Positions 23,301 through 35,949 of a DNA stretch of 64,000 nt are shown here, one piece after another. The DNA lies in NCBI GenBank assembly GCA_947685225.1, contig CANTUV010000062.1, positions 15,396,501 to 15,460,500 of the forward strand, written 5' to 3'. The stretch comes from Garcia nutans. Taxonomy: Eukaryota > Streptophyta > Magnoliopsida > Malpighiales > Euphorbiaceae. Both the position numbers and the translations under genes were made by a program. Position 1 is the first letter of the stretch. Each line of letters starts with the position of its first letter. The notes beneath the pieces were generated by a model. The model ran no database searches and was not told the origin of the DNA. It saw only the letters and a program-made list of their open reading frames with translations.

Positions 23301-26285
23301 GAATATTAAATTCGTAAGACAAAGATTAATGGGAGTAGTTTGATTGGGTGACCAAAAGCCAGAAGATCCCACCATTTTTTTTTTAAAATTAATTTACTTT
23401 CTATTTCTAGCCTTGTGTCAACTACTCAATTAATTGACCTAGCTAGAGATGTTACCTTCTATTTTTCAAATTTTAACATTTAAATATAATAAATTTTTAA
23501 TTGATTGAAATATTTAAATTTAATTAATACATTAATCAAAATTAAATTTTTTTAAGAGCATATCTTACCACCTTCCACCGTCATGTTACATATATATTTA
23601 ATCAGAAATTATTTTTTATATGTTAATCTTAAAAATTAATCCTTGATTAATGGGCAGACAAAATTCTTTTATCTTACTAACTTTAAATTTTATCATAAGT
23701 AAATTACATTTTACTAGTAGGTAGATAGGTCCATCTCACTGCTTTTAGATATTGTTAACTTTTTATATAAATGAAATTTATTTTTTTATAATAAAAATCA
23801 ATAATACACTAATAAATTATTGTTAATTAATATGATAGGAAAATAATTCGATTAATTAGCCGCTTAAATAAAATGAAATGTATGAAAAAATTATTAATTT
23901 TTTAATAAGAATATCTAATCATATTAATGAATGATTATTATGTTGAATTTTCTCCAAATAAAACCAAAACAAAAATAAACATAATCTGAAGATGCATGGC
24001 TGTGAATACTAATGCTTCCAAGCAAGCTACAATAATATATATTATATTATTACATCACAAAAAAAATGTGTTAATTACTATCATACACTTTGTGCTTTTT
24101 AATTATTTATATGGGAAATAATAATTTATAATGAATAATAAAGACTAGAGCTAATACATTAATATATTAATTATATATATATTTTCTTGATATTATAATG
24201 TAGTGTCGTTTTATGATTTAACATGCTGAGTTGTTTACCACCCTAAGTGATACTAATACAATTTGAAAAGATCTAATGTCCCCTAAGAGATTAGGTACTT
24301 ATAATAATGAGTTTTAACATTTTTTGCTGCTAAGTAATATTATTATATAAAAAATCACGTGTTAGGTTAAGTGACATTTGTTCTTTATATGTAATCCAAA
24401 ATCAATATTTGATAAAATGGTTGACCACTTTTATATATCATTCTTTATTATTCCTTTTGGATATAAATTAAATGAGATTTATTAATTATTATTGGTAATA
24501 TATTGCCTCTTATTGGCATGAAATTTTTATTTATTTTCTTTAGTAAATTGAAAAATGACTTGAAACTTAAGTTCTTAGCATTGAACAGCACTAGTAATTA
24601 TTAGAATTGAACTGTTTTTATATAGTTTTCAATTGCTATGATTGTTCAGCATTTGGCTTTTTCAATTTTAGGCATGTACTATTTCAATGTAAGCCATTAA
24701 ATTGGTTTTGGTACAAGACAAATTGACCCAAATCAAGCAATAATGTTAAGCCAATTACCAAACTAACCTAGCTAATTAATATTAGGTTTTGATGATTTTT
24801 TATTTTAAAATAATTGGACTTTTTTTTTTGTATAAGATTCATTTAATAATTTATGAACACCGTAGTTGCAATTTTAAACTTTATTTTTTCTAGTTAGACT
24901 TGCACGTTCTAAGAATTATAAATTTCTATATATGTAGTTATAAAAATTGTAAATCTTTAACCACTAAGATATAACATAGTAGATAAGAATATGTGTTATT
25001 TTCGCGTAGATCTCGGATTTGAACTTTTCAGGTATTCCTTCTTTTCATATATAATCAGTAAAAAAAATTGTAAATTTCTGCACATATAGTTTGTGCTTTT
25101 AAAAAAACTTGACCTAAACCTTTTTGAAAATGTACAATTACTAGAAAGTAAGAGTTATGTTTACATATAATGTACAACGTTTAAAATATATAAATTTATT
25201 TATTCGTGAAAAAAATTTCAATGAGAATAATAATTTTAAAATTTCTTTTAACACTAAGGTGATATCCCATATAAGTTTTTATATATTATATTAAATATAT
25301 ATCTCGAATATAATGAAAACAAATCACTTTTACTAAAATAAAAAGTTTTGTAAATGGAAAACAATATTTATTTGCAAGTTGATTTTGAAAATCGAAACCT
25401 AACAAATAAAATGAGAAATAAACTCACTTATGAACTGAAGCTTAAAAATAAAATGAAATTTTCTTGAATCTTACATATTTTTACTTTTAATATTGCTATT
25501 AGTTTATTTAAAAGAAATTCTATTGGTTTCTACATTAATTTGAGTGATGATGAAATTATAAAACTTTTCTTTAAAGCAATGGAACTAGAAAGTTGTGATC
25601 TCTTAGGAGCAAATAAATATTTAACGTGAAATTAAAGCATGTGATCTTAATGGGCCGGCGATGTTTAACTTATAAAAAAGAAATGGATTAGCAAGCACTC
25701 CAAAAAAAAATTTTGAAGATTGAGTTTAAACTATGAATTTAAAATGTAAATTTATAGTTATCCAAATTATGCACTTATTGCAACGATAATATAATTAACT
25801 TTTTGAAGTTTTGGATGTTATTGATATGTATTTTTGTGTGAATTTGAGGACTAATGTTAGATATGTAAATCGAACTCAAACAGAAATTAAACTTAAAAAA
25901 AGTAAAAAAAAAATTTAAATTTTATAATAATCATAAATTTTTAGGATTTACTTTGATTATTTTATTTAGTTTAATTTAATTTGATAATTATGGATTTTTA
26001 CTCTAATCACAAAAAATTAATTTGTTAATATTTTTATTTTGTTACAATTATGATAATATATTTTTTAAACTAAATATCATTAGTCAAATCATGGAGAAGA
26101 ATCCTTTTCAACTCAAGGGAGCCTCATTCCAATTAGAGCGACTTGCGTAAACATCAGATTTTCTTGCAAGATATGAGCCGCCCCCCTTGAATTATAACAA
26201 TATTAAATAATGTCGGTATTATAAGTAGAAAATTGAAATTCATTCAACCTTTTCATTAATTTATTTATAGCTTATAATTAATAGA
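20366..26285. other. Gene-free AT-rich stretch
   Basis: Nearly 6 kb of very AT-rich DNA with many A and T runs. No frame longer than about 75 codons and none with family resemblance. A U6-type upstream-element-like word followed by TATAAA occurs at 21314-21351 (see findings). No RNA gene or protein gene was recognised. Confidence 0.6.
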
Positions 26286-26290
26286 GTAAT
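26286..26290 (+). repeat. Left target-site duplication GTAAT
   Basis: Five bases directly before the Copia 5' LTR match the five bases after the 3' LTR (31193-31197), as expected for integrase-mediated insertion. Confidence 0.9.
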
Positions 26291-26537
26291 TGATGAAGTA
26301 AGGATGAGAGATGAGAGATTAGTAAAAGGAAACGGCAGAGAGCAGAGAAGTTCTTTTAGGTTAAGTTGAGAAATGTTTTATTTATATATGATCCATTGTT
26401 TGTATTCGGGTCAAGTAAAGCCCACGCACACATACAATACACAATCCACGTGTATATACAACAGCCATATAAATACATGTACAGAGAGTTGTGAATGATA
26501 TAGAGAATACATTTTGCAAATTTCCTTTTTCTGTTCA
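26291..26537 (+). mobile_element. Copia 5' LTR
   Basis: 247 bp, TGATGAAG...TGTTCA. It contains TATTTATATATGATCC (26380-26395) as a plausible TATA region and CATATAAATACATG (26465-26478) as another. The same sequence recurs at 30946-31192 with seven substitutions. Confidence 0.97.
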
Positions 26538-26551
26538 TGGTATCAGAGCGG
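26538..26551 (+). other. Copia primer binding site (tRNA-iMet)
   Basis: TGGTATCAGAGCGG follows the 5' LTR with no spacer. The first 12 bases complement the 3' end of initiator methionine tRNA. Confidence 0.93.
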
Positions 26552-26609
26552 AAAAATTGAAACCAGATCTGGTTTTTTTTTAATCTGAGAAGAAAATTGA
26601 TCAAAATCA

Positions 26610-27600
26610 ATGGCAGAAAACACAGCTAACAATTCACAAATTGAAGATCAAGATTCAGATACTTACAAGGTAGTTGGATCTGACAATTCAACAACAAAAC
26701 TGGTTAGTATTTGCCTCATAGAGAGAAACTACCTTTCTTGGAGTAGATCTATGATGATAGCTTTGAGAGCTAGGGAGAAATTTGGATTTGTTAATGGTGA
26801 GGAAGAAAAGCCGAGTCAAAATCCTGGAAAAATTGAAAAAATGGATGAAAATTGACAGTATGGTTACATCCTGGATCCTTAATTTGATCTCACCTGAGAT
26901 ATCTGATGCATTCATCTACACAAATAGCTCTAAGGAGCTATGGGAGGAGCTAGCTACTAGGTTTGGCCAGGCAAACGGACCACTGATTTATCAGATCCGT
27001 AAGGAAATCTCTAGCATCAGTCAAGGAAACAGTTCATTGGTGCTATATTATACCAAGCTCAAAAGGCTTTGGGATGAACTGAATGTTTTGAAACCCTTAC
27101 CTGTGTGTAATTGTGGTGCTCTTGAAAGATGCACTTGTAATGCAGCTAGGGCAGCATCTGTAATGGAAAGTGAACATAGGTTAATGCAATTCTTACTTGG
27201 ATTAAATGATTCATATGATAATGTGAAAAACCAAATACTTCTTATGGATCCATTACCTAGTGCTAGCAAAGCATGTTCTATGGTGCAAACTGTAGAAAAA
27301 CAGAGGGAGATTTACATAGCTTTGCATGATTTAAGTGAGCAACCAGCTACAATGTATGTGAACAAACAAGGAGACAGTAATCAGTAGAATTACAACAAGA
27401 AGGGCAAAGACAAGGCAAATCAGTATTGTACTCATTGCAAGATAAATGGACACACCAGAGAAGGCTGCTTCAAGCTGATTGGATATCTAGACTGGTTTAA
27501 GAACCTGAAAAAGAAGAAGTATCAGGCAAACAGTAGCACATTCAGTCATGATGATGATGAAGGAGAAGAAACTCCAGATGGAGGTGCTACTAACCAGTCA
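26610..27600 (+). pseudogene. Copia gag with zinc knuckle, frameshifted
   Basis: Begins MAENTANNSQ at 26610. The N-terminal block contains YKVVGSDN and RNYLSWSRSMMIALRAR, the typical Copia gag start. Near 26833-26840 an extra A in an A run shifts the frame; the rest of gag continues from about 26840 in another frame (KIDSMVTSWILN, SSKELWEELATRFGQ, LKRLWDELN) to a stop at 27385-27387. The sequence continues in frame past that stop with a CX2CX4HX4C zinc knuckle at 27427-27468 (CTHCKINGHTREGC). Gag would package element RNA into particles in the cytoplasm; this copy cannot make an intact one. Confidence 0.92.
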
Positions 27601-27624
27601 GTCATTAGTGAGAGCATTGCCAGA

Positions 27625-29055
27625 ATGATACAACAAGAAGTCAGCAGAGCAATGAAATGCAAAATGACTAGTGAGGATCCAATTACAGATTTTACAGCAG
27701 CTAATGCAATGGCATTTGCAGGTATGTTATCTTTTTTATGTCATAATAGCATTGATTTAAATGACAAAGGCACATGGATTCTTGACAGTGGTGCCACTCA
27801 CCATATTACTCATCTTAAACACATTTTTGACTATATCATACCCCTAAATAAACCAAGACATGTTAACCTTCCAGATAATACATATAGACTTGTGACAAAT
27901 GTTGGAAATGTTACCTTGAATGCAAACATGACTTTGAAGAATGTACTATACCTGCCATCATTTAAATGCAACTTGATCTCAGCTAGCACACTGGCCAAAC
28001 ATGATCAGATTTCAATACAAACCTTACCAGATAATTGTGTGATGCAGGATTTAGTAACTAATGAGAATGTGGCAGTGGGAAAGGAGCATGGTGGACTTTA
28101 CTACTTAGACAAATATAGTTTTATTCAAAGGAATTGTACCAAAGTACATGTATGTAAAAGTGGTCATAATGACCATGTTTGTAACCTGTGGCATGCAAGA
28201 TTAGGCCATATTGCAGAGAATAGACAGAATCATGTACTGAATTTACTAAAAATAAATAAAGGCACTGTGAACTGTCATGTTTGTCCTCAAGCCAAACAGT
28301 AAAGATTAAGTTTTGATCTTAGCTCAAAAAGGGTTGAAGACATTTTTGATATGGTGCATGTGGATTTGTGGGGTCCCTATCATGTTAAGTCCATCACTGG
28401 AGCATGTTATATGTTGACAATTGTAGATGATTATAGTCGATATACATGGACTTACATGTTAAACAATAAACAGCAAGTGGTTGGTGCAATTCAACATTTT
28501 ACAACACTAGTTGAAACCCAATTTCTTAAAACCATTAAAACCTATAGAACTGACAATGGAACAGAATTTATCAACCACCAACTCAAAAATTTCTTTCATA
28601 ACAAAGGGATTATACATCAAACCTCTTGTTCATATACCCCACAACAAAATGGGAGGGTTGAAAAAAAACACAAAGATCTACTAAACATAGGAAGAACGTT
28701 ATTAATTCAAAGCTCTCTTCCTCAATATTTTTGGTCAGAACTGTTACTGACAGCAACCTACCTTATAAACAGGGTTCCATCTGAACACCTGAAATGGAAA
28801 ACTCCATATGAGTTACTCCATCAAACCCTACCAGATTTAAAACATTTAAGACTCATAGGTTGTTTGTGTTTTACCACAAACATAAGACCTTATAAGAGGA
28901 AGTTTGATGCAAGGGCATCACCAGCAGTTCTACTTGACTATGCAACACAGACTAAAGGGTACAAGGTTTATGGTCTTGACACAAAGAAGATATATGTTTC
29001 AAGGGATGTAGTCTTTAAAGAGAATTTCTTCCCTTTCCAGCATACACCAACATGA
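27625..29055 (+). pseudogene. Copia protease and integrase region
   Basis: The protease active-site motif is WILDSGATHH, with the catalytic Asp codon at 27784. The integrase zinc-binding region LWHARLGH...CHVCPQAKQ ends at a TAA stop (28300-28302) in place of a sense codon. The core resumes with VHVDLWGPY (first Asp near 28360), DNGTEF (second Asp) and QQNGRVEKKH (catalytic Glu), all present. The frame then runs to a TGA at 29053-29055, after which the same frame continues. Except for the two stops, the domains are well preserved. Confidence 0.93.
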
Positions 29056-30921
29056 AAATTGCCCAATTTTTCACTTCCCATATGTGTACTAGATGATGAC
29101 AGTATACCTGAACCACTCACAAATAATGATCATATCCAACAACCAGCAGCTATTACCAACCCTACTTCTAACCTTTACCCAACACCTGAACCAAATATAT
29201 CAGATTCAACAATGCCAAATGAACCAGAACAAAACAATGAACCTGTTTTGAATGTTAGGAGAAGCACAAGACAAATAAATACACCGGTTTGGTTAACAGA
29301 TTATGTCACAAATGTTACTGCATCCAATACACAACTCAGAATACCAAACAATACCCAAATATACCTTACCAATGTCAATAAAATACATGAGCCTAGTTCA
29401 TTTAAACATGCTATAAATGACATAAACTGGATAACAGCTATGCAAAAGGAATCGCAGGCCCTGGAGGACAACCAGACTTGGACAATTACTGAACTACCAG
29501 CTGGAAAGAAGGTTATTGGGTCCAAGTGGGTTTACAGGGTTAAATATAAACCTGATGGTACAGTTGACAGGTACAAAGCTAGACTCGTGGCTAAAGGATA
29601 CAATCAGAGGTTGGGGTTGGACTACAACGACAGTTTTTCACCTGTGGCTAAGTTGGTTACTGTAAGGATTTTGCTGGCATTGGTGGCTAAACATGGGTAG
29701 TACCTACATCAACTAGATATCAATAATGCCTACCTCCATGGGCATTTAAATGAAGAAGTCTATATGAGAATACCTGAAGGGTACACTAAAGGCCAGAAAA
29801 GGTCAAATTTGTAAGCTACGTAAGTCTCTCTACGGGCTTAAGCAGGCTGGCAGAATGTGGAACCAGGAGCTGACTCAAACATTAACAGAAATGGGGTTCA
29901 AACAGTCACTTAGTGACCACTGTTTGTTTACTCGAGGTACAGGAGACACTTTTATTGTATTGATAGTGTATGTTGATGATATATTACTTGCAGGTGCACA
30001 ATTACCAATAGTCCAACAAATTAAACAGCAATTGGATCGAAAATTCACAATTAAAGACTTACAAGAAGCAAAATACTTCCTTAGTCTTGAAATAATCAGA
30101 ACACCAGAGGGTATATACCTCTCCCAACAGAAGTTTGTAGCAAATTTGATAAAAGATGCCAGCTTGCAACATTCACATAGTAAATCAACACCATTACCAC
30201 AAGGGTTGAAAATTTTACCTGATATGGGTACAGTTTTACCTGACCCAGAAGCCTACAGAAGAATCGTTGGCCGGTTGTTGTATCTTGGATTTACACGCCC
30301 AGACATTACTTATTCGGTTCAACAACTGTCTCAGTTTATGCACGAACCAAGGCAAGGACACCTACGGGCAGCAGTACATCTGCTCAAATACTTACACGGC
30401 ACTAAAGATCACGCCTTGTTTTTCCCACATGATACAGATCTACAGATCTATGCTTATTGTGACGCCGACTGGGCAGTGTGTGTTACCACACGCCGTTCTC
30501 TGACTGGTTATTGTGTTTTTCTCGGCCAGTCTCTTGTTTCCTGGAAAACAAAAAAACAAAACATCGTGAGTAGAAGCTCTGCCGAAGCTGAATACAGAAG
30601 CATGGCAAACACGGTCTGTGAGTTATTATGGTTAACAGACATATTGAAAGACTTTCAGATCCAGATTCAAAGACCCATACCTTTGCAGTGTGACAATCAA
30701 GCTGCTCTTCACATCGCAGCCAACCCTGTGTTTCACGAGCGTACTAAACATGTTGATATTGATTGTCACGTGGTTCGTAAACAGCTTCAAAATGGGTTGA
30801 TCTCCACTTCACACATCAGCACCGTCCATCAACTGGCGGATCTATTTACCAAAACCCTTTCTATTACCAGATTTCATGAGCTTAAGACCAAACTCGGGCT
30901 CGTTCAACTCGCTTCTAGTTT
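29056..30921 (+). pseudogene. Copia reverse transcriptase and RNase H region
   Basis: After a linker, reverse transcriptase starts near WITAMQKESQALEDNQTW and KWVYRVKYKPDG (29430-29560). A TAG at 29698-29700 sits where a Trp codon is expected (KHG-stop-YLHQLD). An extra A near 29793-29798 shifts the frame before LRKSLYGLKQAG. The catalytic YVDD lies at 29969-29980 and LTGYCVFLG with SRSSAEAEYRSMA marks RNase H (30500-30600). The last domain words are LADLFTKTLS. The frame from 29855 reads through the poly-G tract into the 3' LTR to 31000. Confidence 0.93.
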
Positions 30922-30945
30922 GGGGGGGGGGGGGGGGGGGGGGGG
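30922..30945 (+). repeat. Copia polypurine tract as 24 G
   Basis: An unbroken run of 24 G ends directly at the 3' LTR start. Plant Copia polypurine tracts usually have a G core of only a few bases, so this looks expanded. In the cell it would prime plus-strand DNA synthesis. Confidence 0.9.
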
Positions 30946-31192
30946 TGATGAAGTAAGGATGAGAGATGAGAGATTAGTAAAGGGAAACGGCAGAGAGTAG
31001 AGAAGTTCTTTTAGGTTAAGTTGAGAAATGTTTTATTTATATATGATCCATTGTTTGTATTCGGGTCAAGTAAAGCCCACGCACACATACAACACACAAT
31101 CCACGTGTATATACAATAGCCATATAAATACATGTACAGAGATTTGTGAATGATATAGAGAATACATTTTACAAATTTTCTTTTTCTGTTCA
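30946..31192 (+). mobile_element. Copia 3' LTR
   Basis: 247 bp with the same TGATGAAG...TGTTCA ends as the 5' LTR; followed by GTAAT at 31193-31197. Confidence 0.97.
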
Positions 31193-31197
31193 GTAAT
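31193..31197 (+). repeat. Right target-site duplication GTAAT
   Basis: Identical to 26286-26290, directly after the 3' LTR. Confidence 0.9.
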
Positions 31198-33646
31198 ACA
31201 ATAACTTTAAGCGTTAGTACTGAGAAAATTAATTTATTTTCTGATTGATTTTAGTTCTATTTTTGAGATTATATGAAAATTTTATGATATCATTAATTAC
31301 TAAATAAAAAAAAATATATTTGCTGTAATTTTATAAAATTAATTTTTTTTAATAATTTTGCACGCGTGCCAGAGAAGTATATTTCTCAACCAAAACTTTT
31401 ATACATACCCATTTTTTCAAGTGACAATATCAATTTTTTCAAAGGACCAAAAGGGAAATAAATCCTCAAGTTTCCCTTTATGATTTAATTGATTTTTTAC
31501 AATTGGATGTTAACTAATGATTGATAAATAATTTAGAATGGATTAAAAGAAATTAAGATCAACTATTGTAATTGAACAAATCAACTATGTAGAACATAAT
31601 TAGAATGTCTAAATACTATTATAGACATAAACGAAATGACTTACATGTTGTATGTTATTTTTACCCATATAAAGATAGTGATTTATATATATAAATGAAT
31701 GACACAAGCACTGGAATTAATAATCTCCACTTAACTTCACAAGTCCAAATAAAAAATCTCACATTATATCCAAATTAACTCAAATGAGATCTTCAGAATT
31801 CATCATTATTTTACTACGTTTGAATTATTTTAGCATGCAATTCATTGAAGTTGCTTAAGATTCAACTTTCTTTTAAAAAGAAAATTTCAATTGCATCTAA
31901 CTTAGGTTAAGGTTAGTACAAATTATTATTATTATTTGAAGGACATGGTTATCTACTTAAATATATTATAATATGAATTTGCTGATCATAAATATTATTA
32001 GTTGAACTAACAATAGTGCTGACCATGATTACGCGCATTTGACAAAAGGATAAATATTGGGCCTTTTATTAATTATGCATCCACTTCGTTTTTATCATGA
32101 ATTTCATTTAAAACATTTGCAAGTAGTATTTTGACAATTAATAAATAACGCATAATTAAACTTTTTTAATATCACTATCCCAGAAAAGTGGAGATTACAG
32201 TAAGCTTTTATCATTCCATAAATCCTAGGTTTACTTTTCATAAAACAAATGATGGTTTAGGAGATTTTAAGATATAAGTTTGTGACTTCTTTATTGCAGT
32301 ATTGGCCAGATTTTGTGGTTGCCACCACCACCACGTTTAATTTAGATGTTAAATTTGGTGATAGAAAAAAAAAAAAAAAGAGAATGGAATTTATTCACAT
32401 CTGTGGAGTTGCATATAAATTATCCTAATTAACCAGAAATCAAATTCCAAACTAGCTAACAACTAATTACGAAATTCTGCAACTTTTTATGAAGAGGTGG
32501 AGAATTATTCCATATTACGTGTATTTCATTTAATTTGATGTCAAAGGAGAAAAAACTTACAACATTTAATTTGTGATTCAACATAATATTTTCAAATTGA
32601 GTAGTAATAGAGAAATTGAAAAGGAAGAGTATATGTAGAGGAAAGCGTTAGAATTTTTCAAGAATTAATATATATATATATATATATATATAAGCTTAGG
32701 AAAAAAAAGAAAGAAATATAAGTTGTCACATAATTTATGTATATGATACTAAAATATCACATGTCATAATTATTTATCTCAAAATTTATTAATTAAAATT
32801 ATTAATACATAAAAATAAAGATCATATATTTAATAAATTATTAATAAGAATTTATTAACTAAAAATATAAATATATGAAAAAAAAAATTTATATTCAATA
32901 AATTATTGATTACTAATAAATCTTTTAACTGAAAATATTAATATATGAAGATAAAATTTTATATACTTAATAAATTAATAATTAATATTTATTAATTACT
33001 TTTTAATTGAAACTGTTGATATATAAAAATAAAAGATTACATATTTAATTATCAATATATACTTATAAAATATCTTATATATAATAAAACTATAAGCAGA
33101 TTTAAGAGGTTTTGGGTGTTTTATGGACCCTCTTAACTATACATACATATATACATATACATATCAATATATATATATATATATATACCTATAACGTGTT
33201 ATTACTTATTAATAAGGTATTTGAAATATTCTTTCACCTCATAAACATTTAAAACATAATTATAATAAGTAATTATATTATTTTAATTTTATTCCAATGA
33301 TACTATTGATTACATCTAAATAATATATCTAATTAAATAAAGATACTTAAATACTATTTTATTTGTCAAACATTCACTGTTAATTATATTATATTTTTTT
33401 TATAAAATTTTTATTCATTAGGGATTATTAGTCATAAATCTATTTCTAATTTATCTTAATTTAAGAATAAAAATATTTGTGTTTAAAATTTATCCCTAAT
33501 TTATTAAATTTTTATAATATTATGAATGGATTTTATTTAACTTTACAAATTTGATAAGTATTAATTTATATTTAAATAAAAATACTATTATTTATGTTGT
33601 AAAACTTTTATTTCTAATTGTAAAAAAGAAGAAGAATATGATATTG
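31198..33646. other. Gene-free AT-rich stretch with simple repeats
   Basis: No gene is recognised. A (TA)n run lies at about 32668-32692 and another near 33168-33187. At 32770-33060 there are about four degenerate tandem units of 65-75 bp sharing AATAAATTA and TTAACT(A/G)AAAATAT. Confidence 0.55.
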
Positions 33647-35877
33647 TGAGAGGAGATTTTCGCCCCCACTCCCATGTGGAATGGTTCTTGCTGCTTTGGC
33701 ACTGTTAGACTTAGGGCCTTAGAGAACACGAGCTTAAACCTAGAGAAAATGGAGTTGCCACCTGAACGGGCTAGAAAAAAAATGGTGGATAACTTAATTC
33801 CTAATGAATCCCCAACCCCCTAATGGGTTCGAAAAGTTGGGTACACATGGGAAGGTAATAATGACCCAACACCCCCACAACGTTCGGTTCAATAGAACCG
33901 ACCTCCTTTTCAGGTATAAATATTATTAAATTCTCAAATATTATAATATTATCTATACTACATGCAAATTAAAATAAATAAATATTTATTATATTAAAAT
34001 CAAATAAATAAATAAATGGACACCCATTTATTGATGAAAACATGCCCTTATAAATGTCCAAATGTTTACAAAAAGAAAATAAAGTAAATAAAATAGGATA
34101 CCCACCGTAGGTGGAAACATGCCCCTTACATCAATTCAAAGTCTTTGAAATAAACTAAAGTACATAAACTAAATAAACAAGGCACTCATGCTTGATGAAA
34201 ACATGTCTTTTACAATTTTCTTTAAAAATGTATATAAATCTAAAGAAAAGAATAAAACAAGAAAAAATAATATAACAAATATGAAAATAATTGAATAATT
34301 AAAAGAAAAATAAATAAACACATTTTAATATTATCCTATTAAAGAAATATAGTGTACTACGACGAGGGTCACACCTAAGGAAGTCCTGCTAGCCGGTTAG
34401 GGGACGGGGGTCAAGGGGACAGTGCCCCTTACGAGGGATCGAGGGCAACACCTTCAAAAAAGTACATAGTTTACATGAAATAGTATTGTTGGAGAATTAG
34501 GATTTTTTATTTAAGCTTGGGTTTTATATTTATAGGAATTAGGGTTTTACGATTTTAGAAAATAACATTTAAGGTTTTGAGATTTTAGAAAATAAATTTA
34601 GTGTTTTAAGGTTTTATAAAAATAATATTAGGGTTTAGAAATTAGAAAAATAAGATTAGGGTTTATGGTTTTAGAAAAATAGGTTACTGGATTAGGGTTT
34701 CAAAGTTTGAAAACTGTTTTAGGATTTTAGGATTGAAATTTTGTTTTAGGGTTTTAAAACTGGTTTACTGGATATTTAGAAAATAGTTTAGGATTAGAAA
34801 TTTGAAAACTAGAGACTTGAATTAAATCCTAAGTTATTATAAAACTGAAACAAATAAATGCAAAATAAGTAAACTACTGTACGAGCAGAATTTAAATAAG
34901 CAAGCTACAATGATTTTGAAACAAGTGAATAAGCATACTGGGCATGAGGATGGCTACTAGGTGAATGAGTTGAGTATTGTAATGTTGTTTTTAATTAATA
35001 TGGATTACTGGATATTAAACAATTGCAACACTTAATATGAAATAATGATAAAAATGGCTACTGTAACCTTAAACGAGTTGAGTGACAAAACCAAACCTCC
35101 GTTTGTTGGCTTTACCAATATTCCACGTTGATCTAGATTTTATACCTGCACTAGTGTTCAATCTTGGTTGAGCAGAGTGAAGACAATATGCTAGTGCCTT
35201 CTGGTGTAGTATTTTGGTTTGTGTCTGTTAATGGTTATTGCTTGGCTCTTTGTCTTTCCCCCACACTGGCTGCTAGGGTTTTTCTCTTTATCGATTGATG
35301 CCTGCTTGATAGATCCCTCTCATATTAGCCTTAAAACCTCATTATTTACAGGCCAATCATGTTCAAAACAAAGCCGTAATCCTTAATTTGACGGCTAACA
35401 TAGATTCCAATCTAAATTAGGAAGTATTAATGGATCGTGGCGAGGTGTGGGCCTGTGGCAAATTCGACACTTAAATTTGCCACAGGGGAGCAAAGGTGAA
35501 GGCCTGTGGCAAATTGGCCATACCAATTCACCACAAGTGAGCATCTGTGGTGAATTGGCATGGCCAATTTGCCACAGATGAGTCATGCATCTGTGGCGAA
35601 TTGGCATGTCCAATTTTCCGCAAGCAAGTCTGTAGGGAATTATGGCATGCTGCTTTGACAAAACAGGCTAGGACTAACTTTTCTTGGTATTTCAATAATG
35701 TGTTAGATCCATTTTAAAGTTTAAAGGTTTAAAAAAGTTTATTTTAGCCCTTTTAAAATTGGACCGACCTAAATCAAAGCTATAAACTAGGTTTAAGCTT
35801 TTAAAATTAGACCGAATTTAGCTTGGCCTTTTTTAATTGGGATTAGACTAGCTTAGGGTCAAAATTAAGGGTCTACA
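33647..35877 (-). mobile_element. Tat 3' LTR (left copy)
   Basis: About 2.23 kb. The plus strand begins TGAGAGGAGATTTTCGCCCC and ends AAATTAAGGGTCTACA. It contains many AGGGTTT words (34500-34760), a GC-rich CCGGTTAGGGGACGGGGG segment (34394-34411) and an inverted-repeat block at 35443-35640. The adjacent internal text ATTTGCCCCTTGC (35878-35890) is the complement of a purine-rich tract, as expected at a 3' LTR. Confidence 0.85.
35443..35640. repeat. Inverted-repeat block in Tat LTR
   Basis: Perfect 13-bp arms CCTGTGGCAAATT (35452-35464) and AATTTGCCACAGG (35474-35486) flank a 9-base loop. Arms of 18 bases at 35542-35559 and 35563-35580 (CATCTGTGGTGAATTGGC and its near complement, two mismatches) flank a 3-base loop. 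Further GTGGCAAATTGG and CCAATTCACCAC arms lie between. The matching block in the other LTR (about 46754-46867) is some 75 bp shorter. Confidence 0.85.
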
Positions 35878-35949
35878 ATTTGCCCCTTGCTTGAGCGATT
35901 TGAGACTTTAGTAAAAGAGCGAGAAAAGCAACATGACTTTGAGAAAAAT

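Larger units (their letters stand above)
26291..31192 (+). mobile_element. Ty1/Copia LTR retrotransposon, complete but inactive
   Basis: A 4902-bp element with 247-bp LTRs, a GTAAT duplication, a Met-tRNA primer site and a poly-G polypurine tract. The domain order gag, protease, integrase, reverse transcriptase, RNase H defines Ty1/Copia. Seven of 247 LTR positions differ (97.2% identity; six transitions and one transversion), so insertion is recent on a scale of roughly a million years if a usual plant rate is assumed. Two one-base insertions in A runs and at least four in-frame stops break the polyprotein. The lineage within Copia is not certain; the short LTR and CX2CX4HX4C gag would suit Ale-like or related groups. 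Confidence 0.97.

Noticed and set aside
24944..25076. Possible tRNA-derived SINE with AAAAATTGTAAAT repeats at both ends and box-like words
   Set aside because: The A-box-like and B-box-like words are in the wrong order for either strand, and the flanking repeat is low complexity.
35395..35661. Minus-strand 88-residue frame with repeated Cys-Gly-Lys and His-Arg words
   Set aside because: It is a translation of the hairpin block in the Tat LTR.
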